A stretch of 64,000 nucleotides of DNA from Microbacterium sp. nov. GSS16 (GTDB lineage Bacteria; Actinomycetota; Actinomycetes; Actinomycetales; Microbacteriaceae): contig NZ_CP116338.1 in the NCBI RefSeq assembly GCF_028198145.1, positions 2,842,280 to 2,906,279 of the forward strand, written 5' to 3'. Positions 24,489-34,349 of this stretch are shown here, piece after piece. Under the pieces are notes generated by a model. The model searched no databases. It saw only the letters and a list, made by a program, of their open reading frames with translations, and had not been told where the DNA came from. Position numbers and translations under genes: made by a program. Every line of letters begins with the position of its first letter. The first letter of the stretch is position 1.

Positions 24489-25853
24489 TCAGGGTGTGGG
24501 AGTGCGTCTACCGCGCTCCGATCGGATGCGCCGGGCAGCTGCGGTGACGCCAAGCGCTACCAGGATACCAGGCACGGTGAGGGCCAGCAGCGGCAGGGTA
24601 CCGTATCGCAGCGACTCCTCGGTCGGAAGCAGCGGAGATGCCGCATCGACCGACTGCTCGACGGGGGGAAGCGGCGGCACGGCGACCGGCGTCGCCGGCT
24701 GCTCGGTCGCCGGCTGCTCAGGGGCGTCCGCGCGGCGGTAGACGCGGATCCACTCCTTCAGATCGCCCATCGGATTGCTCGAGACGCGCGGGATGGATGC
24801 CGTGACCGCCGCCTCGGCATTCAGCAGACCGAAACCGTAGAGCGGGTCGGGCGTGCGGGCCATCTCGGGCACCGGTACGGCGGTTCTGATGAGGCGGTTG
24901 ATCACGTTGGCGGCGTCCAGATCGGGGTGGGCCGCCCGCACCAGCGCGGCAGCGCCGGCGACGATCGGTGCAGCGCCGCTCGTGCCGTCCCAGGATCGGA
25001 GCGTGCCGTCGGCCGAGACCCCCAGCAGCGATTCGCTCGGCGCGGAGATGCCGATCGTGATGCCCTGGGTGGATGCCCCCTCGCTGGCGACCCCGGTCTG
25101 ATCGACGCCCCCGACGGTCAGCACCCCGGGGATCGTGGCCGGTGCGCCGATCATCGAGGTGCCGCTGCCCCGGTTGCCGGCGGCGACGATCACGACGACG
25201 TCGTGCTCGAATGCGTACAGGAACGCGTCGTCCCAGCTGCGGTCCCAGTCGAGGGTGTTGGTGGTGAAGGAGAGGTTGATGACGTCGGCGCCGTGGTCGA
25301 CGGCCCATTTCATGGCCTCCACCACCTGGTCGACGAACGGCTTCGTCGAGGACGAACCGGGGAAGCCGAGCGAGACCGACAGGAGCTGCGCTTCCGGCGC
25401 GACGCCGATCATGCCGGTGCCGTCGGGGTTCCCCCGCCCGGCCGCCAGCGAGGCTACCCAGGAACCGTGATTGGGGTCGCGCACGCCGACCGGGGTGCGC
25501 CCGTCCGCGCTGCCGACGCCCGACACGTCCGTGCCGTCGGCCACCGCACCGTCGAAGACCACTGGAGGCTTGCCGATGCCCGTGTCGATCACCGCGATCT
25601 TCACGCCCTTGCCCCTGGTCACGTTCCAGGCCTGCCGGATCCCGGCCCCGTCGAGCCAGTACTCCATCGCCCGAGCCGGATCGTTCGGGTCGTCCGGGAT
25701 GGGCGGCGCAGCCGGCGTCACCGTCTCTGCGGGCACCTGCAGCACAGGCGCCGGCTGGGCTCCGGCCGCCGACGCGGGCACGGCGGCGAGAACCGCGGAT
25801 GCCACGATCGCCGCAGTCACGGCGACACCACGCAGCATCCGGGGAGCGGTCAT
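24489..25853 (-). CDS. Membrane-anchored S8 (subtilisin-like) serine protease
   Basis: The 454-residue exported protease resembles mycosins. It has a signal peptide (residues 1-30, ending PASAAGA) and the catalytic triad D90 (AVIDTGIG), H129 (PNHGSWVASLAAG) and S292 (GTSGAAPIVAGAA), with oxyanion N227 (VAAAGN). A Pro-rich linker near 385-415 leads to a C-terminal membrane helix (LLALTVPGILVALGVTAAARR) with a basic tail. ATG 25853 overlaps the DUF501 stop. No type VII secretion genes are in the window. The frame occupies the place where mycobacteria have ppx in the eno-ftsB-DUF501 cluster. Confidence 0.92.
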   Translation of the reverse strand: MTAPRMLRGVAVTAAIVASAVLAAVPASAAGAQPAPVLQVPAETVTPAAPPIPDDPNDPARAMEYWLDGAGIRQAWNVTRGKGVKIAVIDTGIGKPPVVFDGAVADGTDVSGVGSADGRTPVGVRDPNHGSWVASLAAGRGNPDGTGMIGVAPEAQLLSVSLGFPGSSSTKPFVDQVVEAMKWAVDHGADVINLSFTTNTLDWDRSWDDAFLYAFEHDVVVIVAAGNRGSGTSMIGAPATIPGVLTVGGVDQTGVASEGASTQGITIGISAPSESLLGVSADGTLRSWDGTSGAAPIVAGAAALVRAAHPDLDAANVINRLIRTAVPVPEMARTPDPLYGFGLLNAEAAVTASIPRVSSNPMGDLKEWIRVYRRADAPEQPATEQPATPVAVPPLPPVEQSVDAASPLLPTEESLRYGTLPLLALTVPGILVALGVTAAARRIRSERGRRTPTP

Positions 25854-26383
25854 GACGCGCGGTCCGCCAGCGCAGCGCCGGGGTCGACGCACGCGCAGCG
25901 TTCGGGCGACCAGGTGGAGCGCTCGAGCGCGGCATCCCCCACCGGGTTGACCCCGGGCCCCGCGGCGAGGGCGTGCCCGGCGAGCGCGTGCAGGCACTTC
26001 ACGCGCGTCGGCATGCCCCCCGCCGAGATACCGTCGATCTCGGGCACGTCGCCGAACTGAGCACGGTCGGCGAGGTACGCCTCGTGGGCGCGGCCGTAGG
26101 CCGCGGCGATGTCGGCGTCCTCCTCGAGCATCCGGGCCAGCTCCGGCATCACCTGCGTCGCCTCGAGGGTCGACATCGCGGCGGTCGCCGCCGGATGCGT
26201 CAGGTAGTAGAACGTCGGGAACGGCGTTCCGTCGTCGAGACGCGGTGCCGTGGCCACGACGGTCGGGTTGCCGCAGACGCAGCGCGCGGCGATGCCGATG
26301 ACGCCGCGGGCGGCGCGGCCCAGCTGGCTCGAGACCACGTCGATCTCTGCTGCGGTGGGCGTCGGGAAGGGAGGTGTCGTCAC
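25850..26383 (-). CDS. DUF501 family protein
   Basis: The 177-residue soluble protein has family motifs GVIGIAARCVCGNPTVVATAPRL, PFPTFYYLTHPAATAAMSTLEA and GMPTRVKCLHALAGHALAAGPGVNPVGD. Conserved Cys and His residues hint at metal binding (C-x-C, C-x-x-A-L-x-G-H). The function is unknown. I prefer GTG 26383 (MTTPPFPTPTAAEIDVV). A GTG at 26422 that overlaps the ftsB stop would add 13 codons with atypical AGG/GGT/ACA usage. It is conserved next to eno and ftsB in actinobacteria, and its stop overlaps the S8 protease start. Confidence 0.9.
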   Translation of the reverse strand: MTTPPFPTPTAAEIDVVSSQLGRAARGVIGIAARCVCGNPTVVATAPRLDDGTPFPTFYYLTHPAATAAMSTLEATQVMPELARMLEEDADIAAAYGRAHEAYLADRAQFGDVPEIDGISAGGMPTRVKCLHALAGHALAAGPGVNPVGDAALERSTWSPERCACVDPGAALADRAS

Positions 26384-26418
26384 CTCACCAGGGTACGGGA
26401 GGGTCGCTGTGACACCCC

Positions 26419-26940
26419 TCACCCCTGCGGGCTCGGCTCCTCGACGGCGTTCTTCGCGAGTCCCGCCGCGGTCAGGCCCCGCAGCAGCTGCGGCATCCAG
26501 TCGGACGGGCGCTCCTTCAGCTGGTCGCTGACCTCCCGCTGCTCGGGCGGCAGATCGGCGGGGTCGAGATCATCGTCGACGAGGAAGACGACCTCACCCG
26601 GTTTGACGTAGTACAGCCGCTCACGCGCCTGCGTGGTGATGTAGGCCGGATCGTTCCAGCGATCGCGCTCGCGCTCGAGGTCGGCGATCTGCTCTTCGGT
26701 CACCTGCACCGACTGCTCGAGCGCGGCGATCTTCTGCTTCTGCCCCAGGTAGGTTCCGATGGTCGGCACGAGCACCCAGGTGCCCAGCACGACGAGCGAC
26801 AGCATGATCACCGCGAAGCCCGACAGCCGGATGCCGCTGGCCCACTCGCGCACATCCACCGTGCGGCCGGCCGAGGTGCGACGGGGCGCATCCGCAGCCG
26901 CCACGGACGGCGAAGGAGGAGGAGCCGGTCGTCTGGCCAT
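26419..26940 (-). CDS. ftsB: Septum formation initiator, FtsB/DivIC family
   Basis: The 173-residue divisome protein bridges FtsL and FtsQ. It has a Pro/Ala-rich cytoplasmic N-terminus, one membrane helix (about 40-62, GFAVIMLSLVVLGTWVLV), a coiled coil (YLGQKQKIAALEQSVQVTEEQIADLERERDRW), and the family motif NDPAYITTQARERLYYVKPGE. The actinobacterial form has a longer tail than E. coli FtsB. It is located 42 bp downstream of eno on the same strand, so it is probably co-transcribed. Confidence 0.92.
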   Translation of the reverse strand: MARRPAPPPSPSVAAADAPRRTSAGRTVDVREWASGIRLSGFAVIMLSLVVLGTWVLVPTIGTYLGQKQKIAALEQSVQVTEEQIADLERERDRWNDPAYITTQARERLYYVKPGEVVFLVDDDLDPADLPPEQREVSDQLKERPSDWMPQLLRGLTAAGLAKNAVEEPSPQG

Positions 26941-26982
26941 GCCCCTCCTCCTTCATCCGTTCAGATCAGCGTGCGCTCCTGC

Positions 26983-28326
<1,344 letters not shown>

Positions 28327-28360
28327 CTAGCCATGCCGGTTCTCACCACTCGTGTGCGTG

Positions 28361-29023
28361 TCAGACGACGACGGCCAGCGCGAAGCCGTCCCAGCCCTTC
28401 ATGCCCACCGTCTGCAGGGCGGTCGCATCGAAGCGGGGGTCCTCGCCCAGCATCCGGAGCCCGTCGCGTGTGCCGACCACCATCGGGTCGGTGCTCTCGG
28501 CGTCGGCGATGTCGCCGCTGCGCCCGATGTTGTCGACGACGACGACGGTGCCGGGATGCCCGAGCCGGGCAGCCCAGTCGAGGTAGATCGTGTTGGATTC
28601 CTTGTCTGCGTCGATGAAGACGAAGTCGAACCCGCCGACCAGGGTGGGCAGCACGTCGGCCGCCCGGCCGATGCGGATGTCGACCCGCTCCCCCACCCCG
28701 GCCGCGTCGATGCTCGCGCGCGCCACCGCGGCATTGGCGGCCTCGGCCTCGATCGTCGTGACTCGGCCGGCGTCGCCGACGGCGCGGGCCATCCAGATCG
28801 TGGAGTACCCGCCGAGGGTTCCGATCTCGAGCACGCGCTGTGCGCCGCTGATGCGCACCAGCAGGTTCAGCAGCTTGCCCGCCACGGGCGCGACTTCGAT
28901 CTCGGGCATCCCGGCGGCCCGTTGCGCCTGCAGTGCCGCCTCGAGACCCTCATCGGGCCCGACGAGGGTCTCGGCCAGGTAGTCGTCGGCCCTGCGCCAG
29001 TTCTGCGGAGTGGATTCGGTCAT
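28361..29023 (-). CDS. SAM-dependent O-methyltransferase (class I, CCoAOMT-like)
   Basis: The 220-residue Rossmann methyltransferase has SAM motif I VLEIGTLGGYSTIWMA near residue 66, an acidic residue in TTIEAEAANAAVA, and the metal-binding/catalytic FDFVFIDADKESNTIYLDWA near 130 with VVVVDNIGRSG. This matches the Methyltransf_3 (catechol/caffeoyl-CoA O-methyltransferase) family. The substrate is unknown. ATG 29023 is chosen over a TTG four codons upstream. It is on the same strand as eno, 97 bp upstream of it. Confidence 0.92.
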   Translation of the reverse strand: MTESTPQNWRRADDYLAETLVGPDEGLEAALQAQRAAGMPEIEVAPVAGKLLNLLVRISGAQRVLEIGTLGGYSTIWMARAVGDAGRVTTIEAEAANAAVARASIDAAGVGERVDIRIGRAADVLPTLVGGFDFVFIDADKESNTIYLDWAARLGHPGTVVVVDNIGRSGDIADAESTDPMVVGTRDGLRMLGEDPRFDATALQTVGMKGWDGFALAVVV

Positions 29024-29089
29024 GTGCCCAGCCAAACCGTCGGGCCGCGCCCGGTCAAGCGGTGGGGCCGTGTCGAGCCGCCGTCCGGA

Positions 29090-30091
29090 TCACGCGGGGG
29101 GCTGGACCGGCGGCAGGGTGGATGCCGGATACTTCGGCGGCCTGCGCTCTGCGAGCGCCGGCTGCCGGCGGAACTGACTTGTCACCAGCAGCACGACGAT
29201 CACGACGGCGCCGACGATCCAGCCCGAGACACCGAGCGCCGTCGACAGCGCGGGATCGTACTCGGCGCCCGCCGCCAGGAACAGCACGGGCAGCCCCACG
29301 CTGGCGTTCAGCGCGCCGTGGGCGAACACCGCCGGCCACATCGAGGCGCTGCGCAGGCGCAGCCAGCCCAGCAGAACGCCCCACACCGTGCATCCGGCGG
29401 TCATCAGCAGCACCCCCGTGAGGTCGGTGCGGCCGAAGTTGTAGCCGAGCAGGATCAGGGGCGAGTGCCACAGCCCCCAGACGACGCCGCTGATCAGCAG
29501 CGCGGGCCAGGTGCCGTACCGGCGCAGCGCCGGCACGAGGAATCCTCGCCAGCCGACCTCTTCGCCGAAGGCCGCGAGGGCGTTGATCGTCGCGGCGGCG
29601 AACGGGATGGAGGCGAGCTGCACGGCGAGCGGCAGCCATGGTGAGGGGAGTTCGACTCCGGCGGGCAGACTCTGCGCCAGCATCTGCGAGAAGCCGGAGA
29701 GCCCGGCGAAGTCGGCCTGCAGCCAGCCGAACGCCACCGCGAGCAGCATGGCCGCGATCACGACGACGACCGGGCCGAACAGTCCGAGCACGCTCATCCC
29801 GATCACGCGCTTCGCCGGCCGCAAGGGCCACATGCCGAGGAAGCGCAGTCGCTGTCCCGTCGGGATCGGCCGCATCGTCACCAGGACGATCAGCAGCGCG
29901 AGAGCCGGCGTGTACATCGTCACGACCAGCAGCACCCCCGCGAACGCCTCGGCGAGACCGTCGCCGAGCCACAGCGGGAGCGCGACCAGCCAGGCCAGGC
30001 CGACCGCCAGCACGATGAAGGCGATGATCACCCGGAGGGGGATGCGCGGCATCCGCTCGTCGGCCCGCGGGAAGTCCTGCGTCTCACTCAT
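29090..30091 (-). CDS. CPBP family intramembrane metalloprotease
   Basis: The 333-residue membrane protein has about eight helices and the ABI/CPBP motifs: EEVGWRG (motif 1, AAFGEEVGWRGFLVPAL), H in GLWHSPL (motif 2), and HGALNAS (motif 3). The family includes Rce1-like glutamic proteases and bacteriocin self-immunity proteins. It is the last gene of a GntR-DUF1648-CPBP operon, overlapping DUF1648 by 8 bp. An envelope stress or immunity role is plausible but unproven. Confidence 0.9.
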   Translation of the reverse strand: MSETQDFPRADERMPRIPLRVIIAFIVLAVGLAWLVALPLWLGDGLAEAFAGVLLVVTMYTPALALLIVLVTMRPIPTGQRLRFLGMWPLRPAKRVIGMSVLGLFGPVVVVIAAMLLAVAFGWLQADFAGLSGFSQMLAQSLPAGVELPSPWLPLAVQLASIPFAAATINALAAFGEEVGWRGFLVPALRRYGTWPALLISGVVWGLWHSPLILLGYNFGRTDLTGVLLMTAGCTVWGVLLGWLRLRSASMWPAVFAHGALNASVGLPVLFLAAGAEYDPALSTALGVSGWIVGAVVIVVLLVTSQFRRQPALAERRPPKYPASTLPPVQPPA

Positions 30092-31127
30092 CTCGGTCTC
30101 CGTCTCTCGCGTCGTGCACGCCGGAGGCGCCGCGGTCGATGTGCGCCTGTAGCGTGGCCGCCCCCACCTCGGCCCCGTCCACCGTCACCACGACCGCGCC
30201 CTTGCCGCGGCGGGCGATCTCGATCGCGGGGCCCGTGCGAAGCACGATACCGGTGCGGCCGTCCAGGCCGACGCGCCAGCCCACTCCGCCGAACTCGGCG
30301 AAGGGGTGGCACTCGATCGCACGCACCGACGTGATCTCATCGAGCGGCACGTGCAGACGCGGGAATCCGAGCTGGGAGCGCACGACCAGCCCGACGGCGC
30401 CCGCGCGCACGCGGAAGGATGCCGTCGCCGCGAGCGCGAGAGCGACCACGACGAGCACGAGCAGCGGGATCCACGCCCGATCGGCTGCCTGCAGCAGCAT
30501 GACCGCGGTCACTCCGACCAGCACGACGCAGGTAATTCCGATGATCAGGACACCCGCGCGCGCGATGTTCGCCGTTCCCATCCAGACGACCCGTTCCCCC
30601 GGCGAGATGGACGGCAGCCGCGTGCTCTTCAGCGTCACCGGCCCGGTGGCCTCGACGTCGGGCTGCAGCACCCATCCGGCAGCCGAGAGCAGCAGCAGAG
30701 CGCAGAACGCGCTGACGAGCACGGGCAGCACGTCCGCCGCGTCGGCGGCGTCGGACAGCCCGCGCTGCAGCCACGTCGAGCCTGCCGTGGTCACCGCGCT
30801 GAAGCCCGACAGTCCGAGGGCGAGCGCGCCGAGGAACCGCGCCGTCACACCCCACTGCTGCCGCGCCATGGTGAGCGTGACCGTGACCAGCAGCAGCGGA
30901 AGGCCGAACCCGATGGCCACGGCGAGCCACAGGTAGGTGGCAGGTGGGCCGTATCCGTCCACGCCCCCGGCGCTCCAGTGCGTCGCCGCGGGGTCGGGCA
31001 GCTCGGGCATCCACACGGCGATGAGCGCAAGCGCGACCGCCGTCAGGACGGCGGGAATCACCAGGCCGACGACGATGAGCGAGCGTCGTGCTCGGCCGAT
31101 GTCGGTCTGCGTGTCGGATTCGATCAT
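30084..31127 (-). CDS. DUF1648 domain membrane protein
   Basis: The 347-residue protein has an N-terminal DUF1648-like part (helix at 15-40, then MPELPDPAATHWSAGGVDGYGPPATYLWL). Further helices lie near 65-85, 98-120, 137-155 and 195-235, and a C-terminal soluble domain resembles a PH-like fold (LHVPLDEITSVRAIECHP...GWRVGLDGRTGIVLRTG). This architecture accompanies GntR/YtrA regulators in many actinobacteria. The function is unknown. It overlaps gntR by ATGA and the protease by 8 bp, forming one transcription unit. Confidence 0.87.
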   Translation of the reverse strand: MIESDTQTDIGRARRSLIVVGLVIPAVLTAVALALIAVWMPELPDPAATHWSAGGVDGYGPPATYLWLAVAIGFGLPLLLVTVTLTMARQQWGVTARFLGALALGLSGFSAVTTAGSTWLQRGLSDAADAADVLPVLVSAFCALLLLSAAGWVLQPDVEATGPVTLKSTRLPSISPGERVVWMGTANIARAGVLIIGITCVVLVGVTAVMLLQAADRAWIPLLVLVVVALALAATASFRVRAGAVGLVVRSQLGFPRLHVPLDEITSVRAIECHPFAEFGGVGWRVGLDGRTGIVLRTGPAIEIARRGKGAVVVTVDGAEVGAATLQAHIDRGASGVHDARDGDRDE

Positions 31128-31474
31128 GAGTCCATCTCCTTGATGAGGGCGGCGAGAGTCGCGGGGGTGACACCGAGCGCGGCACCGCGCCGCACGAGTG
31201 CGGTGATCTCGTCGGCGAGACCGGCGAGGGGCGCGGCGGATGCCGAGATCACGGCGCCGCGGCCGCGCCGCAGGTCGACCAGTCCTTCGTCACGCAGCTC
31301 CTGATAGGCACGCAGCGCGGTGTGCACGTTCACCTCGGCCGCCGCGGCGAGTTCACGGGCCGGCGGCAGCCGGTCTCCGGGGCGCAGCCGCCCGATCAGC
31401 ACGTCGCCGCGCACCGACGCCGCGATCTGCTCGAACAGCGGGCGTGCGCTCTCTGGGTCGATCCGGATGAGCAT
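31124..31474 (-). CDS. GntR family transcriptional regulator (YtrA-like)
   Basis: The 116-residue regulator has an N-terminal winged helix (RPLFEQIAASVRGDVLIGRLRPGDRLPPAREL...VNVHTALRAYQELRDEGLVDLRRGRGAVI) and a short helical C-terminal segment. That is the YtrA subfamily layout with no ligand-binding domain. It heads the DUF1648-CPBP operon. A perfect 17-bp dyad 20 bp upstream of the ATG is a likely autoregulatory operator. YtrA-type regulators usually respond to cell-envelope-acting compounds (family knowledge). Confidence 0.93.
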   Translation of the reverse strand: MLIRIDPESARPLFEQIAASVRGDVLIGRLRPGDRLPPARELAAAAEVNVHTALRAYQELRDEGLVDLRRGRGAVISASAAPLAGLADEITALVRRGAALGVTPATLAALIKEMDS

Positions 31475-31493
31475 GACACCTCCAACGCGTTTA

Positions 31494-31510
31494 TTCTAAT
31501 ACAAATAGAA
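31494..31510. promoter_or_regulatory. Putative GntR operator dyad
   Basis: TTCTAA-TACAA-ATAGAA (on the other strand TTCTAT-TTGTA-TTAGAA) is an AT-rich near-perfect dyad in an otherwise GC-rich region. It lies between gntR (start 31474) and the DUF4442 gene. It is probably bound by the adjacent GntR. Its TTCTA-N7-TAGAA core resembles the dyads near cydA and blaI. Confidence 0.6.
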
Positions 31511-31572
31511 CAATTGTGGGTGACATCCAGGCGATCTCACCTCGCGGCGACACGACCGGCAGACTGGCCCAC

Positions 31573-32055
31573 ATGCGCATCACCCCCCGACGTCTCGCCA
31601 TCGGCATGAGCCTGTGGATCCCGAATCTCTTCAGCGGCATCCGCGTGCGCCGCTTCAGCGACGACTGGACGCACGCCACCGTCGAGCTGCACGTGAACGT
31701 CTTCACCCGCAACTACGTCAAGACGGCGTTCGGCGGATCGATGTCGGCGATGACCGACCCGTACTTCTTCATGCTCGTGATGCACCAGCTCGGGCGCGAC
31801 TACGTGGTGTGGGACACCCGAGGCGAGATCGAGTTCGTCAAGCCGGGACGCGGCGTGCTGACCGCGCACTTCCACGTCTCGCCGGAGAAGGCGCAGGAGC
31901 TGCGCGAGCGCGCCCGCGGCGGCGCGAAGGTGCTCGAATGGTTCGAGACCGAGATCAGAGATGGCGACGGCGACGTGGTCGCACGGGTGCGGCGCGAGGT
32001 GTACGTGCGCGAGAAGAGGCGCGTCACGGCGTCGATGACGGGCTCGACCGCGTGA
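31573..32055 (+). CDS. DUF4442 domain hotdog-fold protein
   Basis: The 160-residue soluble protein of the DUF4442/PaaI-like thioesterase superfamily starts MRITPRRLAIGMSLWIPNLF. The body contains RNYVKTAFGGSMSAMTDPYFFMLVMHQLGRDYVVWD and VLTAHFHVSPEKAQEL. The hotdog fold suggests acyl-CoA thioesterase-like chemistry, but no substrate is known. ATG 31573 is preferred over a GTG 57 bp upstream that would overlap the promoter region of the divergent gntR. Confidence 0.88.
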   Translation: MRITPRRLAIGMSLWIPNLFSGIRVRRFSDDWTHATVELHVNVFTRNYVKTAFGGSMSAMTDPYFFMLVMHQLGRDYVVWDTRGEIEFVKPGRGVLTAHFHVSPEKAQELRERARGGAKVLEWFETEIRDGDGDVVARVRREVYVREKRRVTASMTGSTA

Positions 32056-32096
32056 CGTGACACCCGCTGTTCACCATCCGGTGGCACGATGAGCGG

Positions 32097-33326
32097 ATGC
32101 CCCTCGCCCGCCGCCTGACTCTCACCGACGCCGTCGCGATCGGCCTCGGCTCGATGATCGGCGCGGGCGTGTTCGCTGTGTGGGCGCCGGCGCTCGGGGT
32201 CGCCGGCTCAGGCATCCTCATCGCCCTGGGGATCGCTGCGGTGGTGGCGTTCTGCAACGCCACCGCGTCGGCACAGCTGGCGGCGGTGCACCCGGTCGCG
32301 GGCGGAACCTACGCGTACGCGCGCGCCGAGATCGGCCCGTGGTCGGGATTCATCGCCGGCTGGTGCTTCGTCATCGGCAAGATCGCCAGCTGCGCGGCGA
32401 TGGCGATGACGTTCGCCGCGTACGCCGCACCCGAGGCGTGGCGCACACCGGTCGCCGTGATCGCCGTCGCGGCACTCGCGGTCGTGAACTGCTTCGGCAT
32501 CACCCGCACCGCACTGCTCACGCGGATCCTCGTGGTGATCACGCTGATCGGCCTGGCGGTCGTCGTCGCGGCGGGCTTCGCCACGGCATCCGAGGCAGCG
32601 CCCGCTCCCCTGCCTGACGCCACCGCCTACGGCATCCTGCAGGGCGCAGGACTGCTCTTCTTCGCCTTCGCCGGGTACGCGCGCATCGCGACCATGGGCG
32701 AAGAGGTCGCCGACCCCGCGTGGAACATCCCGCGCGCGATCGTGCTGGCGCTCGGCGGCGCCGTCGTCGTCTACGTCCTGGTCGCACTCGCGGTCATGCG
32801 CACGCTGGGAGCGCATGTCATCGGCAGCGCGCACCCGATCGCCGACGTCGTGGCTGCCTCCGGCTGGACGGGATCCGAACAGGTCGTGCGCGTCGCCGCG
32901 GCCACGGCATCGCTGGGCGCGCTGCTGGCCCTGCTGACCGGCATCGGCCGCACCGCCCTCGCGATGGGACGCGAAGCCGACCTGCCCCGCTTTCTGGCAC
33001 ACATCGACAGCCGCTGGCAGGTGCCGCAGCGTGCCGAGATCACGATCGCACTGATCGTCATCGGCATCGTGCTCATCGCAGACCTGCGCGGCGCGATCGG
33101 CTTCTCGTCGTTCGGCGTGCTGCTGTACTACCTGATCGCGAACGCCGCGGCGTTCCGCCAGAGGGGATCCGCCCGCCGCTACCCGCGCCTGCTGCAGGTG
33201 GTCGGCGCGCTCGGATGCCTGCTGCTCGTCTCTACGCTGCCCGCGGTCGCCTCGCTGATCGGCACCGGTGTCGTGCTCGCCGGCGTCGGCTACCGGATGC
33301 TGCGGCTGAGCCTCGCCGCGCGCTGA
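32097..33326 (+). CDS. APC family amino-acid/polyamine permease
   Basis: The 409-residue, roughly 12-helix transporter has the APC unwound-helix signature GLGSMIGAGVFAVWAPAL at the N-terminus. Others present are GTYAYARAEIGPWSGFIAGWCFVIGKIASCAAM and FFAFAGYARIATMGEEVADPAWNIPRAI. It most likely imports amino acids by cation symport or exchange; the substrate is not readable. It sits 41 bp downstream of the DUF4442 gene on the same strand. An inverted repeat at the convergent junction with the AraC gene follows. Confidence 0.93.
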   Translation: MPLARRLTLTDAVAIGLGSMIGAGVFAVWAPALGVAGSGILIALGIAAVVAFCNATASAQLAAVHPVAGGTYAYARAEIGPWSGFIAGWCFVIGKIASCAAMAMTFAAYAAPEAWRTPVAVIAVAALAVVNCFGITRTALLTRILVVITLIGLAVVVAAGFATASEAAPAPLPDATAYGILQGAGLLFFAFAGYARIATMGEEVADPAWNIPRAIVLALGGAVVVYVLVALAVMRTLGAHVIGSAHPIADVVAASGWTGSEQVVRVAAATASLGALLALLTGIGRTALAMGREADLPRFLAHIDSRWQVPQRAEITIALIVIGIVLIADLRGAIGFSSFGVLLYYLIANAAAFRQRGSARRYPRLLQVVGALGCLLLVSTLPAVASLIGTGVVLAGVGYRMLRLSLAAR

Positions 33327-33419
33327 GCGCCACGGGGAAGCAGCGACGATCGAGGCGCGCGCCACGCGGGTGCAGGTTTCCCGGGCGGCGCGGCGCCGGG
33401 GCGTACGCCACGTGAGTGC

Positions 33420-33480
33420 AGGCGAACACGCGGGCGCAGGCCGATCTCCGGGGAATCCACCTCCGCTGGTGTGTTCGCCT
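33420..33480. repeat. Inverted repeat family B, copy 1 (convergent junction)
   Basis: The outer arms AGGCGAACAC / GTGTTCGCCT plus AGG/CCT are near-perfect; the interior pairs poorly. It lies between the convergent APC permease and AraC genes. A relative with arms GCAGGCGAACACGCG / CGCGTGTTCTCCTGC lies at 47997-48061, also at a convergent junction. It may act as a bidirectional terminator. Confidence 0.75.
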
Positions 33481-33498
33481 TCCTCGGCGACGGCTGAT

Positions 33499-34269
33499 TC
33501 AGATCCGCTCGCGGTACGAGCTCGGGGGCATGCCGAGCACGCTGCGGAAATCCGTCGTCAGGTGGGCATGATCGGCGTAGCCGAGGTCGGCGGCGAGGGC
33601 ACTCAGATCGGCTGCAGGGTCGTCCCGCAGTCGCTGAGCCGCCTCCTGCACTCGGCGGCGACGGATCATCGCGAGCGGCGGCATCCCCACGTACCGATGC
33701 GCCATGCGCTGCAGCGTGCGCAGCGACACGGCCAGCCGTGCCGCTGCCTGTTCCGCCGTGCGGATGCCCGAATCGGTCATCAGAAGCTGAGACATCGCAT
33801 TCGCCTGGACGTCGGCATCCGTCACCGCGCCCTTCTGCTGGGCGAGCCAGCGCGAGACGACCTCGGCGGCACGGGCGTGCTGGTCATCGCCCGCCATCGC
33901 CGCTGAGACCTCGTCGACCAGCGCCGGCGCATCGATCATCAGGTCGGCGTCACGCAGCGCGGCGGGTTCTGCGGTGAGCGCGGCTGCACCAGCCGGCCTC
34001 AGCACAGCACCCACCGCCCAGCCTCTTCCGCGCAGGTCGCGGTGGGTGGCACGTGTCGTCGGCCCCGCCAGCTGAACTCCCTCGGACGAGATCACGAGGT
34101 TCAGGGCCGGATACGCCACGACCTCCTGGCGCGAGGTCTCGCCCCGCGGAAGATTCCACTCGGGAATCCAGAACCAGGCCACCAGCTCGGCGGCGGCAGG
34201 CGTCGGCGGGACCCGGTGGAACCGCGGCATCCGGTCGGGGAAGAGCACCCCGCGTCGTGCATCGATCAC
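33499..34269 (-). CDS. AraC family transcriptional regulator
   Basis: The 256-residue regulator has a DUF6597-like N-terminal sensor part (RRGVLFPDRMPRFHR...LVAWFWIPEWNLP) and a C-terminal double HTH. The first HTH is AEQAAARLAVSLRTLQRMAHRYVGMPPLAMIRRRRV and the second DLSALAADLGYADHAHLTTDFRSVLGMPPSSYR. GTG 34269 gives the homologue-like MIDARRGVLFPD start; GTG 34287 is the alternative. It is divergent from a VOC gene 80 bp away, a layout typical of regulator and target. Confidence 0.9.
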   Translation of the reverse strand: MIDARRGVLFPDRMPRFHRVPPTPAAAELVAWFWIPEWNLPRGETSRQEVVAYPALNLVISSEGVQLAGPTTRATHRDLRGRGWAVGAVLRPAGAAALTAEPAALRDADLMIDAPALVDEVSAAMAGDDQHARAAEVVSRWLAQQKGAVTDADVQANAMSQLLMTDSGIRTAEQAAARLAVSLRTLQRMAHRYVGMPPLAMIRRRRVQEAAQRLRDDPAADLSALAADLGYADHAHLTTDFRSVLGMPPSSYRERI

Positions 34270-34349
34270 GCATCGAACACTACGCACGCCGTGCCGGATT
34301 GTCGCGAATCTTCAAGTGCGGCCTGCGGTGCCCTGCATACCGTCGAGTC

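Noticed and set aside
29090..31474. Bacteriocin immunity or antibiotic gene cluster around the CPBP protease
   Set aside because: No precursor peptide, modification enzyme or ABC exporter is present in the operon.
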